Positions 12,447 through 23,533 of a stretch of DNA of 64,000 nucleotides are shown in pieces. The stretch lies in contig LR746272.1 in the NCBI GenBank assembly GCA_902729315.2, positions 1,612,001 through 1,676,000 of the forward strand, written 5' to 3'. Position 1 is the first letter of the stretch. Every line of letters starts with the position of its first letter. The position numbers were made by a program, and so were the translations under genes. This DNA comes from Spirodela intermedia. Lineage: Eukaryota > Streptophyta > Magnoliopsida > Alismatales > Araceae. The notes under the pieces were generated by a model. That model was given only the letters and a program-made list of their open reading frames with translations, made no database searches and had not been told where the DNA came from.

Positions 12447-14009
12447 ATGGCCGCTCAGCCGGCGGACCCGTCGATGGAGACTACCGCCCCCCAGGCTTCC
12501 ATCACCAGGGAGCGGAAGCTCAACGTCAGCCTGCAGGATGAGCTCCCAAAGCCACGTAGGGTTCTCTCCCTTTCCCTTTCGAAAATTTCGTTCTTGGCTT
12601 GGCCATACTGTTGCTCCAGTGTTCCTAGACATTTCATGGTTTGGCCTCTAGTGGGGGTTTCCCTACGGCGATGCTGATGCTGATGCTGATGCTCTTGGCG
12701 TCGGCGGTTGCGGCGGTGCCCCGGCCTGCAGATCTGGCGAGGGCGCAGGCGGCGGTGGACAAGTTCCATCCGAAGGGGACGGAGGGGCGGGAAACCCGGG
12801 GGATGAGCGTCCTACAGCGGCATGCCTCCTTCGACCGCAACAAGGACGGCGTCATCTAACCCTGGGAGACCTACCAAGGTACGAAAGTTCATCCCTCATG
12901 GATCCGCCACCGTACCTTCTCCCGTCTCTTCTTTAGACGACGGCGCCTCTCCCTGTCTCTGTCTCTGTCTCTCTAAAGTCAGCATCTTGTCATGTAAACA
13001 ATGATAGTCGCAGCGCTGCTCGGTTGTTTAGTGTTTGTAATGGTCGCGCAGGCCTTCGAGCGATCGGCTGCAACTTCTTCTTCTCCATCATGTCCGCGTT
13101 CTTGATCAATTTTGGCCTGAGTTACACTACCCAACCGGTAAGACCTTGGCAAATCCACCTAAATATACTCCATACTGGGGATCCGACTCCCTCTTGTTGT
13201 CGCATTGATATGAGCTAGTTAAGTAAGATTCATCGTTTCCATCATGTCTGCAGCTTCCCATTATTTGTTTTATTTGATTTGGATACTTTTTTCGATTATG
13301 TTGCAAATCTGAGATCATTGAATCAGAAGAACCCCCGCCGCACTTGAGCGTTTGAGTTTGGAAAATTAACGATAATCTGCGAGTTTAATGCATACTTTAT
13401 GCCTTTTCCCGCAGGGATGGCTGCGTTCTCCTCTTCTGTCGATAAACATCAGGAACATCCACAGGTGCAAGCATGGGAGCGACTCCGAGACATACGACAC
13501 CGAGGGAAGGTCAGGCCCCACCTCGTGGGCCATTATTGGCTCATTTGGACAAATGAACCAATCGTGATGACGTATGTGGTGGCTGATAATCGGGTCCCCT
13601 TTTATTTTATTTTTTTCTAGATTTGAGCCGTCCAAATTTGAGGCCATATTCACCAAGTACGCCGCCACAAACCCCGACGCGCTGTCGAAGAGCGAGCTCG
13701 ACACCATGCTCAAGGCCAACCGTAATTTTACGGACTTCAATGGATGGTCAGCGTTCAATCACACGACAACTTTGGATGGGTCAACGGGTCGGGCTTTCTG
13801 GCCGTATTTTCTCCCGAGAAGAACGTAATTAGTACAAATTACTGGATTGTTTTTGCAGGTTAGTGAGCTACCCCGAGTGGCAGCTTCTGTACGTACTGGG
13901 GGAAGGAGAGCACGGATTCCTGCACAGGGAGACAGTAAGAGAGGTGTACGACGGTAGCCTGTTTGAGAAGCTGGAGAAGGCCGGGTCTTCTCTCTCTAAG
14001 AGGGCGTAG
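12447..14009 (+). pseudogene. Caleosin/peroxygenase with premature stop (caleosin 1)
   Basis: Six exons with intact GT-AG sites and phases: 12447-12555, 12732-12878, 13052-13137, 13415-13509, 13621-13746, 13859-14009 (238 codons). It reads as a canonical caleosin: N-terminal ITRERKLNVSLQDELPKP, LARAQAAVDKFHPKGTEG, MSVLQRHASF, the central hydrophobic segment (AIGCNFFFSIMSAFLINFGL) with a degenerate proline knot, NIHRCKHGSDSETYDTEGR and the C-terminal YDGSLFEKLEKA. Codon 79 is TAA (12857-12859) where relatives have Tyr in the EF-hand loop DRNKDGVI-Y-P-W-E. The preceding FFD is reduced to FD by a 3-base loss. Translation would stop after 78 aa, before the membrane domain. Everything downstream is open, so the lesion is recent, polymorphic or a base-call error. 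Caleosins are lipid-droplet or ER haem peroxygenases that bind calcium. Confidence 0.85.
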
Positions 14010-14064
14010 GCTCTCCATCCCCATCCAGCCTCCAGATTCAAGAAATATCTCTGCTCAAGTGTGC

Positions 14065-14070
14065 AATAAA
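14065..14070 (+). terminator. Poly(A) signal of caleosin 1
   Basis: AATAAA lies 56 bases after the caleosin 1 stop codon. Confidence 0.45.
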
Positions 14071-14160
14071 TTGGGAGATAACGTGTGTGGTCCACGGGGA
14101 AATGTGGCCCGAAAGTTTTAATGTGGGTCCATCTATCTTTGTTGTGTACAGAAAGGCGGC

Positions 14161-14182
14161 CTCTCTCTCTCTTACTCTCTCT

Positions 14183-14227
<45 letters not shown>

Positions 14228-14228
14228 C
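14161..14228. repeat. (CT)n microsatellite
   Basis: CT repeats are broken by two CTTA units and then run pure to about 14222. The tract sits in the spacer downstream of caleosin 1. Confidence 0.9.
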
Positions 14229-15473
14229 TAAAATTCTTCCTAAAGGGCATCGTATTTTCCCGATATCCGCTTCAATTGCTGTCTAATTTCCTCCATGAGC
14301 AGCAGGCAGTCGACGGAAAGAATAGATGAACGTGGCTGCACCGTCAATTTAATCTTTAATTCAGAAGCTCGGAGGGAATGGATAAAACTTTACCTTCATA
14401 GATCTACACTTCCTTTTAAAGTTCGGCTACTGACTCATTTTTGGAGGATTTTTTCGTCAAAAAATCCATACTTGAGACGATATTTTCGACCCAGCTTATT
14501 AAGTACCACTGACTGGTTCAACTAGTCAGGCTATTTTATAAAGCCTGCAAGACGTTGAGAAACGGCACGTGCCATCCGCCTAACGCACGTGTTGAATCTT
14601 AGGTTTTGGAAGAATCGAAACGTCCGTACCCCCCCGCGCACGAGGCAAGTCAACCAACTTTTCGGCGGGCCCTGCTGTCTCTCTTTCATCGTCACCCCCG
14701 CGGAGGGGAAAAACCACCCAGACTAATCCCTCTCCGGAAGACCCGACCATGGTCACGGCGCTGCTAGCTGCAGCGAAGGGAAGCGAGGGGTTGACTATTA
14801 TTTCATGAAAGAGGACTCGGCGCAACGTTGACGACGCGTATCTCGATTTGCTATGTTCAATGTCAGGTGGTCAATGACCTCTAATTCAACCATCCATCCA
14901 TCGAGCCTTCTCTCTTTCGGATTAATATTTTGGGATGGGGCATTTACTTCTATTCTCTTTCATAATACTCGCCGATGAGACAGCGTGGACCCAAATCTGA
15001 GGATCAGGTCTAGAGAGAGAAAATGGGTTCAACCCAGTTCGGCCCACGTTCAAGCTGGACTCTTTATCTTCAGCAGCCTACTTCTCCCTCTACCACAGCG
15101 CTTGAAGTGGGGCGGTTTCTTGCACCGCAGGTCATTCATCGTCCAGAAAAGTCTGCGTATCTAACTGTTCCCGACAATTATGAACTAACACATTTAAAAT
15201 AACTGTAATTTATTGGCATTTCCTGGTCTTCGCCGGGTGATAATGGTGAATTAGGGTAGCACTCAAGAACTGATTTTGTCGAGAAGATCGTGGTGGGAAG
15301 TAGACTGACGCTTCCCTGGCTCCATGTTAAAAAATAGACTTCAAAACGCGTCAGGAATTTTGTAATTATTTCACTCGTTTTGTTCTTGCTTTAAAATTTA
15401 TTAGCAATAAATCTACTCCACCTCAGAGAGAGAGAGAGAGATGCTGGTAGTTGCCCACCACAGGATCTTGCTT
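14229..15473. other. Spacer between caleosins 1 and 2
   Basis: No conserved open frame was found. It contains a short GA tract (15425-15440) and mixed-composition sequence. The last few hundred bases are the caleosin 2 promoter. Confidence 0.45.
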
Positions 15474-15479
15474 TATAAA
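15474..15479 (+). promoter_or_regulatory. Candidate TATA box of caleosin 2
   Basis: TATAAA in GCTTTATAAACGG lies about 182 bases upstream of the exon 1 ATG. A CT-rich 5' UTR region (15528-15570) follows. Confidence 0.45.
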
Positions 15480-15536
15480 CGGAAAGTCGTTTCGTTTGCC
15501 TTCCTCAACTTCGCCACAGGATCTTCCCCTCTCTCT

Positions 15537-15568
<32 letters not shown>

Positions 15569-15660
15569 CTGTATTGGCAGTGGCGGTGGTGGGTTGCTTC
15601 TCCCTCCCCCGGTTGCCTGGTCTTCTCCACCACCCCCTTCTTCCCGTCCATTGAGATATA

Positions 15661-18152
15661 ATGAGTAGGATCCATCCGCCGTTCCCATCCCACTCCAGAC
15701 AGCTCGGATGCGCGCGATTGCGCTCGATCGCCCTCTCAGCCGCCGCCGCCGCCGCCGCCTTGCTCCTCAGCGGCTTCCTCTTCCTCGACGCGTTCTCAAC
15801 ACGTACGCTCCTCTCTCTCTCTCTCTCTCTCTCTCTTCCTCTCTGAGTCTCGCCCTTCGATCATTCACTGTTATATTCTTCCAGGAACGGCAATATTTCA
15901 CGGAAAATCGATCAGCTTATCCTGATAAATGTAGACATAAATTTATTGATTTAGTATTCTTCAGATTTCTTAATTTTGATTCCCAGGTTGACCCCAAATT
16001 TCCGATTCGCCGGCTGATTTAGTAAAATATCGGCTGATATTTATCCATAACCCAATGGACACGATCAGGAGTCGCTAGAAGTGCATTTAAATAAAAAATT
16101 GGATAAATAAAATAAAAGATATTTAGATACACGCAATAAAAAAGACGTCCTCGTAATGCCACGTTGCATCGAAGTAACACGGGCCAACACGTGGCAGACA
16201 CTGTGAACTATTTCCGAAGGCGGTCCCCGGCCGTGACCATTTACGAGTTGAATCGTCCCGACACAGTCCCCACGGACGGGGGGCGGCCTAATTTGCGTGT
16301 CGCCGGCATAGAGGAGGGAGAAGCTTCGGCGTCCCCCCTCCCCCCAACCCGTTGTTTTGTTCCTCTCGACTTAGATGAGACTCCCCTTGCCTTCCCTTTG
16401 GTTTGGCCGATCTCTCTCTCTCTCTCGCTACATGTCAGTGTGTATATAAGTCCACTGAAACCAGCTGGAAGATTGAAGGTGGCGGCTGCTTTGCCTCCGG
16501 TGTCTGGATCTTCTACTTTGGTTCCGTGAGGGGGAGACGATTGGAAACCCTAAGACGCTGTTTGTCTTTCCGTTTGTTGAGAACGGTGACTGACTCACCT
16601 AATGGTTTCGGCTGTTCCCGACAGGTGTGGAGGCAGCCAACGCCATCAAAGGTCGCGATGAGATGACGCCGCTGCAGAAACACGCGGACTTCTTCGACCG
16701 GAACAAGGACGGCCTCATCTACCCTTCGGAGACCTATCAAGGTTCTCCCTCTTCATCATCATTGTCGTCTTCTTCTTCGTGAGCGAACCCTTCGTGTCTG
16801 ATTTAGTCGGGGGCTTCCGCGGGTCTACCATTTCCTGTTGGGCCAAGTACCCATTCATCATCATTCTGTTACTTAAACAAAATGATCGAAATGAGATTAC
16901 GGTGGTGCAGGGCTCCGCGCAATCGGGTGTGGAATTGCCTTGTCTACTGCTGCCGCCGTATTCATCAATGGCTTCCTCGGCCCGTTAACTCAACCAGTAC
17001 AGCGTCCCCTTCCCCTCACTTCGATGGTCTCCGTCTGTCTCTGTTTCTGAAAGTTGAAAATCTGTACGTAGGGGAAGCTGGCATCTCCTCTCGTTCCCAT
17101 CTACGTGAGCAACATCCACAAAGGTATACACGGGAGTGACACAGGTGCCTACGACGCGGAGGGAAGGTGTGGATGACAGAAATTTATCTTATCAATAGTA
17201 CGCGAATTAATTTATCATCTCTGAGAGCATCTTTTCCCTTTGTTTCAACACTATATTAGCGTTGGTATCGTTATATCTTTTAAAGGAATGGGGGACCGAC
17301 CATTAGTTCATGAAAAGAGGACTTGGTACAGGCATTTGAATTGAAGTGATTCCTTTGTAGGGAACTAAAGATATGGTTTAACGTTATACTCGAAGACACT
17401 ATTCAGAAACTCCCTCAGTTTAGTTTTATTAGGCCCAGAACCTCCGGATCATGATTTCTTTTCATGCTTTCTTATATTTTAAGGGTTCATTTAATCGTGC
17501 TAATAATATGAACAGCCAATAACATTCTTTATGCATACAAATACTCATACATTTCTCTTTACATTGATCTACTTTTTTCAGATTAACGTGTTTATGGCGA
17601 CATCTAGCGTTATTTAAATGAATAATCCTCACTACTGAGACAACTTCGGTTTTTAGGTTTGTACCGGAAAAGTTTGAGGCCATCTTTGAGAAGCATGCAA
17701 GAACTAACCAAACCGTTCTCACTTCAGAAGAGTTGATGGACATGCTGGAGGCTAACAGAATTCCAGATGATAATGCTGGACGGTACAGTTGCCATTTATT
17801 TCTCAATAATGAATTCACTGGGTGGAATCTAAAAAGCTTCAGATTAGATGTGATGTATACATAATCTAGATGTGTAGTATAAGAACGCCACCTGTTGTCA
17901 CTTGGTTTGGAATTGAGTGGTATGATAATTTTATAATTGTTTTTGAAGTACTTTTCAAATCATATAACTTGAGAAGTTCTCTAATTGTGTTGAATTTGAA
18001 ATTTTTGTAGGATTGCATCTTCAGTGGAGTGGAGGATGTTGTATCATGTTTGCAAGGACAAGGATGGATTATTGTCCAAGGAGGATGTGAGGGGGGTTTA
18101 TGATGGAAGTCTATTCTATAGGTTGGAGAATAAGAAGGCTTCTCATTTGTGA
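15661..18152 (+). CDS. Caleosin/probable peroxygenase with N-terminal membrane anchor (caleosin 2)
   Basis: Six exons: 15661-15802, 16625-16741, 16911-16996, 17072-17166, 17657-17782, 18011-18152 (235 aa). Exon 1 encodes an Arg-containing head and a hydrophobic anchor (SIALSAAAAAAALLLSGFLF). Exon 2 carries MTPLQKHADFF with the conserved His and an EF-hand loop DRNKDGLIYPSE. Exon 3 holds AIGCGIALSTAAAVFINGFL, the oil-body membrane segment. Then come the proline-knot region (QPGKLASPLVPIY), NIHKGIHGSDTGAYDAEGR, KFEAIFEKHARTN and YDGSLFYRLE. Exons 3, 4 and 5 have exactly the same lengths (86, 95, 126) as in caleosin 1, showing common ancestry. The family uses haem bound by conserved histidines to oxygenate lipids with hydroperoxides at ER or lipid droplets. 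A second TATA motif (16443-16449) lies in intron 1, but no in-frame ATG follows it, so exon 1 is needed here. Confidence 0.88.
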
Positions 18153-18335
18153 TGCTTGGCCATGATAATCACCAAGAAAAATATCCTATGTTCATACCTT
18201 AATAAACTATATGTGTAAGGTACACAACTACAAAGGAGGAGATACAATTATATAAGTGAATAATGTGTGAAAACTAAGATGAGATAGAATCTGATGGTTA
18301 CACGAAAAGAATTTAGTGGTTCAAAAAATCTTAGA
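15899..18335 (+). repeat. Segmental duplication, copy 1 (caleosin 2 intron 1 to 3' flank)
   Basis: This block is alignable by eye with 22645-25362. Similarity begins inside intron 1 (AATGTAGAC-TAAATTT, GATATTTATCCATAA, GATACACGC), covers exons 2-6 and all introns, and continues about 180 bp past the stop (GAATAATGTGTG). Confidence 0.85.
18201..18206 (+). terminator. Poly(A) signal of caleosin 2
   Basis: AATAAA lies 49 bases after the caleosin 2 stop. Confidence 0.45.
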
Positions 18336-18699
18336 CATGCTTTACTTGATAAGTTTATATGGATATTTTCTCTCTTTTTGTGTATCATGGATCAATTTTT
18401 TGAATGTGATGTTGGTGCTTTTTCTCTAATTCTGCATCTAGGAGAAAGAGAGTCAAATAACTTAATAACTTAAGTGCTTTACCCTCAAATATTTTTCTTT
18501 TGAGTTCAATATATGGTGACATGGCTTTTAGGTTACAAGAGCAAATCTATTCATTGATTGTGAAAATTTTACAATAAAACTAAAACTATCTTTTATTTGA
18601 CTTATATTATTGGTGCTATATACCATTGTCAACAACTTATAAAAAATCTGAACACGTCCACTATGTATGTTTTCATTTATGCTTTAAATTAGATGTGCT

Positions 18700-19340
18700 A
18701 ATAATCTTAGTGGAGAGTGGGCCAAATAAGCACAAAGAGAGTGATGACCTTACTTGGCTTCTGTCTATGAAGATGAGGAAGTAGGATTTGATTCTTACAA
18801 AGGCTTCCAAGATAGTTCCCAACAAAAGGCTTCTTGGCTCTCTTGAACTATTGCAATTATTTCTTCTAGGTTTGGAAATTTTTCTTGACCAAGAATTTGG
18901 CTTTTGATTTGATCAAATTCTTGATTAAACCCAACCAATAATTTTTACATCTAATCTCTTTAAATATAACTTCCATACACCATTCATTCCTCTAAGTAAT
19001 TATTCTTCAGTGGCCTAGAGTGGTCAATTTCTTGCCATAGTACCTTTAATTTTATGGCATATTTTCTTACAATTTTTTTGCCTTCCACTAGAGTCATAAC
19101 TTTCACTACTGTTTGATAGATCTGTGCTTCATCACTCCTTTTTGATAAATTAATTGTATTTTACCATATTTCTTTGATTGTAGGAATAAGTAAGAAATTC
19201 CTACTAATTTCTGGAGCCATCATGCTCAACAATAATGCTATAATTATTATTTTTCTTTCCATAGACAACATTATCCTCCTCAACATCAGGGACATAATCA
19301 ATTAAGTGATTGAAGTTTCCTTGCCCTTTTAAGACAACCT
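18700..19340 (-). mobile_element. Ty1/copia gag fragment, decayed
   Basis: The minus strand carries gag-like stretches with scattered stops, including LLVGFNQEFDQIKSQILGQE and FPNLEEIIAIVQESQEA. These match the plant copia gag (UBN2/retrotran_gag) pattern of a VGLNPEFDQ-like core followed by a QILG motif. Only part of gag is present and it is interrupted, so it is a relic. Its orientation is opposite to the pol remnant that follows. Confidence 0.7.
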
Positions 19341-19439
19341 CTACATACTCACATCATTATAGCAAGTTCTTCCCATCTAATTTAAATTTTTCAAGAAGAG
19401 AGGGTAACTCTAAATACAGCTGAGATTATGACATGTCCC

Positions 19440-19890
19440 TCACACCGTTCAGCCACCTCTGGAAGCCTCGAAGACCGTTGAGGGCCTCAAGTTAAGGCAG
19501 GATCATTAATGAGGAGTGTTACTTATGACTGAAGGGTAATGAGATGCCTTAGTATAGACATCCACATCTCTTAATGTTGACATGATGCTCCAAGAGACTG
19601 CTCGTCCTATAAGAATAAATAGGTTGCACTAGGATGAGGGGAGGAAGAAGAGTGTGGGATATCTCTCAAGAAGAGAGTCTAGAGATCAGCTCTCTCAAAG
19701 TAGCCACCTTGTCTAAGAAGCCCTCTTAAGGGTTTCTCTCATTGTTGTCTTTTGATGTTGTCCTTATATGCCTTGTGTCATTGTCCTTCATTAGTCAATA
19801 ATACTAGTCTTTTTCTATTAACATGTCCCTCTTCTAATCATCATCCTATTCCATTCTCCTTGGGGACTTGGTGCTCCATCAAATTACTTT
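19440..19890. mobile_element. Possible LTR remnant
   Basis: The stretch has LTR-like composition: it is non-coding, CT-rich and AG-rich in turn, with an AATAAATAGG motif near 19614 and a run ending shortly before the copia integrase remnant. I could not pair it with a second LTR, so this is a guess. Confidence 0.25.
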
Positions 19891-19939
19891 GACACTAACT
19901 ATCACACTTTGTGAGAAGTATCTTTTGAATGAGTTTTGA

Positions 19940-22240
19940 CTTGATGTGGTAGCCACATCAACTTATTTTTTTAATATTTCACCAACAAGACAGTTGAGTA
20001 CAAGTTCATATGAAGTAGGGTTTCATAGAAAACCAAATTTTAGTCATTTGAACGCATTTGGTTGCATAGTTTATGCTTTGAATGAGTATGATAAACATAG
20101 TAATATGGATAATATAAGTGAAAAATATATATTTATTGATTTTACTAATGATAGAAGGGGTTATCATTTATATAATCTTAAAATGAAGATATTACCTATC
20201 TGTCGAGATGATATTTTTGATGAACATAGTTGTTGAAATTGAAGTGAAGGAGTTGACATCATCAAAATAAAGGATGATGTTTGCTGCACCCTCTTCATCA
20301 AGTTTTATACAGAGAGAAACTCTAAGCCATTTTAGTGGCATTGAGAACCACATTGATTCTAGTATTGAGTCAATTCTTCTAATCAATGTACGGTGTTAAA
20401 AAATGAGATGTGACTCAAGTATATTTTTCTATAATAGCTGTAGAATCAAGGAGTTATGAAGAGACTCAAGGAAAAGAATGGGAGAAATCTATGAAAAAAG
20501 AAAATACTTCAATTGAAAATAATGAAAATATGGGAGTTGTGGATCTATCATCAACATATGAAGCCATTGATGTGAATTGGATTTACAAAATCAAATGTAA
20601 TCTAAATGAAAGTGTGTAGAAATATAAGACAAATCTAGTGGCAACAAGATGTGCAGCAATATGGTATCAATTAGTTCAAAAAAATTATTGTTGCTAGATT
20701 TGAAATTGTTAGAATTATTTTGTTAAAAGTAGCTCAAATGAAGTGGTTGATTTTTCAATTTCATGCTAGGTCTGTATCTTTAATAGACATTTAAAGGAAG
20801 ATGTACATTGAGAAACCTCAGGAATTTATGAATAATGTTAAAAGGGATAAAGATTTAAAGTTGAAGAAAATATTATGTGAGCTTAAACAAATACCATGAG
20901 GTATGATTGACTTGGCTCTTATCTTCATCAAAATAATTTTCATAGGGGAACTCTATGATGTTAAATTAAATTCGAAATAATAATATATAAAGGATATAAT
21001 TGATTATTTGTTAGTCATAGAATTATTCAAGCATCATCAATGTATATTTTGAATATTTTTCAAGGATATCAAACTTTTAACAAGTCTTCATGAAGTTAAT
21101 TTATTATTTAGTAAATATTCAATAAATATTCTGTAAATATAATCTAAATAAATTTTCATATGAAAGTATCAAAATGAATGGCATCAACAGAACTTAAGAT
21201 TAGAATTAATCTAAAAACCATCACTTTATATGAAGGAGATAGAAGAGAATATTTTGATAGTATGTATATATGTAGATAATGTTTATATACTAGATCATCT
21301 TCATTATGAATTTTGAGAATTCAAAACTTCTAGGATTATTGAATTTAATATGATAAATTTGTGATTGCTTCATTATATTTTCAGGCTTTAAATTATACAA
21401 AGTAAAGTATGCTGAAGAGCTTGTTCCTCATTTCTCAAGCTTCTTATGGCATATTTATTTCAAAAGAGAAATATGTTCTAGATCTTCTCAAAAAATTTAA
21501 TATGCATAATTACAATCCTTATTCAATTCATATAAATATACAAGTGAAAAATTATGCATTGATGATGTCACTTTAAAAGTAGATAAATGATTTCATAAAG
21601 GTATAGTTTGTGAATTGATATATTTAACTCATAGTATGCTGAATATTATGATTTTAGTCAATTTGATTTTTAGATTTATGTCCTGTCTATGACACATCAT
21701 CTTAGAACAGGAAAGATAATTGTTTGCTATATTTGTGACATTAGTAATTATGAAATTTTATACAAATATGTTCCTCACTTTAAATTAGTTTATTCTATAA
21801 ATGATATAAAGATCGCAAGTGAATTTATTTTCAATTTTAAATCAACTATAGTAACTTGAGAACAAAAAAACAAACTATAGTATTATCATCATTTGAGGTT
21901 GAGTATGTTGCTACATCATGAGCTGCACATGAAGCTATATAGATGAGGAGGATCATGGAGGATTTTAATTTGATACAATCCAGTCAAATGGTGATATATT
22001 GTGGTAATAAGCCAACCAGATCAATGATTAAGAATCTACTGTTTCATGGACGAATTCAACATATTTAGATTCATTATCATTTTATTTGTGATCAAGTTAG
22101 CGCAGGTTTAATTGATATGAAGTTTTGCGTAATAAAAGATCAAGTTGATGATGAATTGGCGAAGGCATTAAGTTATTTAAATGTTATCAAGTTTTGTGAA
22201 ATAGTTAGTATCATCAACTTTCCACAGAGTTCAGTGTTGA
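19940..22240 (+). mobile_element. Ty1/copia pol remnant (integrase end, RT, RNase H)
   Basis: An integrase C-terminal piece comes first (NFSHLNAFGCIVYA, SEKYIFIDFTNDRRGYHLYN, RDDIFDE). The start of reverse transcriptase follows (IDVNWIYKIKCNLNESV, then a stop). After frameshifts, an RNase H-like tail appears near 21890-22200 (EAEYVA-like, WMRRILEDFN-like, YCDNKPTRSMIKNLLFHG-like pieces in shifting frames). Numerous stops and frame changes show a long-dead copy. A TATA-like sequence near 22360 may be in its 3' LTR. Confidence 0.8.
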
Positions 22241-23338
22241 ATGTTGATGGCGTGTTGGAGAAGGAAGCGTCATTTTTGACTAAAGTGGACTGACTCACTT
22301 TAAACATAATTTTTTATTATTAGTTACTCTTTTACCCTTCTCTCTCTCCTCCTGCCTCTTTATAAAGATGATTTATTCTTATTTTAATCAATTGGGCTCA
22401 ATGTTTTCTCTCTCCTCGATTTAGGGCTCACGAACAGCCATGGGCGTCCTTCTTTTCCTCTTTCTCCTTGACTTATTTCACCCATTTTTGGCACGATTTA
22501 GTCTCCTATTTCAGGTTTTCATTCCTACAGACGAGTGCCAAATGACTAGAAACGGGTGTTAAGCTTCTTCTGAGTTAACACACGTGTAGCACAAGTAAGA
22601 TACTCGTCATTCAAGCCTCACTCGAGCCCCGAGGACGTCCATCTGAGGAAAATTTATCAGTTGATCCTAATAAATGTAGACGTAAATTTCTGAATTTGAT
22701 GTCCTTCACATTTCTTGAATGAAATATTTAGAAGGGCTTGCTTAATTTTTGTTCCCGGGTCGACCCGAGTTTCCGATTCGCGTGCTGATTTCGTAAAGAG
22801 GGGATAATATTTATCCATAATCCAATAAGTTAGGAGCCGGTGGAAGTGTATGTAAATAAAAAATTGGAAAATAAAATGAAATATATTTAGATACACGCTT
22901 AATAAAAAGACGTGCTACCATGGCACGTGCCATCGAGTTTCGCCTCACGTCGTAACGTGGCAGACGATGTGAACTATTTTCTGACGGCCCCCGGAGAATC
23001 ACCTGTGATTGTTTGCGAGTCAAAATCGTCCCGTCACCATTCCGTCGGACAGAAGGTACTAATTGGCGTGTCGCCAGCGGCGAGGAGAATCTCTTGCGGG
23101 AGTGAGGAGCTCCGGCGTCCCCACCAAGCCAGTGTTTCCCGACCTCTCGATTGAGATGGGACTCGGCAGAAGGTTCAATCACTCGGCGGCACCGCTGTAG
23201 GACACATGGGCCGGTAGAGCTTGTCGACACGCCACTTAACCGCCTTTTTCAGCTTCATAACGAAGCCACTTGAAGCCATCATGCCTTCCCCTACGTTTCG
23301 ACGCTCTCTCTCTCTCTCACTCCCTCTCTTTCTCACTC

Positions 23339-23346
23339 TATATATA
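23339..23346 (+). promoter_or_regulatory. TATA box of caleosin 3
   Basis: TATATATA in CTATATATAGG follows a CT-rich stretch and lies 188 bases before the exon 2 ATG. The same position in caleosin 2 intron 1 has TATATAAG, so the promoter-like sequence predates the duplication. Confidence 0.5.
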
Positions 23347-23533
23347 GGAGTGTAAAAGCAGCATCTGAAACCAGCAAGAAGATTGAAGGTGTCGACTGCT
23401 TCGCCTGCAGCGTCTGGATCTTCTTTGGTACCATGAGGGGGAGCCGATTGGAATCCCTAAGGAGCAGTTTGGTTTTCGGTGTGTTGAGCGCCGTGACAGG
23501 CTCACCTAATGGTTGCTGCTGTGCACGACAGGT

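Noticed and set aside
12641-12859. 72-codon frame with a signal-like start overlapping caleosin 1 exon 2
   Set aside because: Its first part is the end of intron 1; the spliced exon 1 to exon 2 junction reproduces the conserved caleosin N-terminus better.
23433-23531. Upstream ATG of caleosin 3 as the true start with a basic-hydrophobic leader
   Set aside because: Joining it in frame needs an intron of about 30-50 bases with a GC or weak GT donor, shorter than usual plant introns. It is kept only as a possibility in the caleosin 3 entry.
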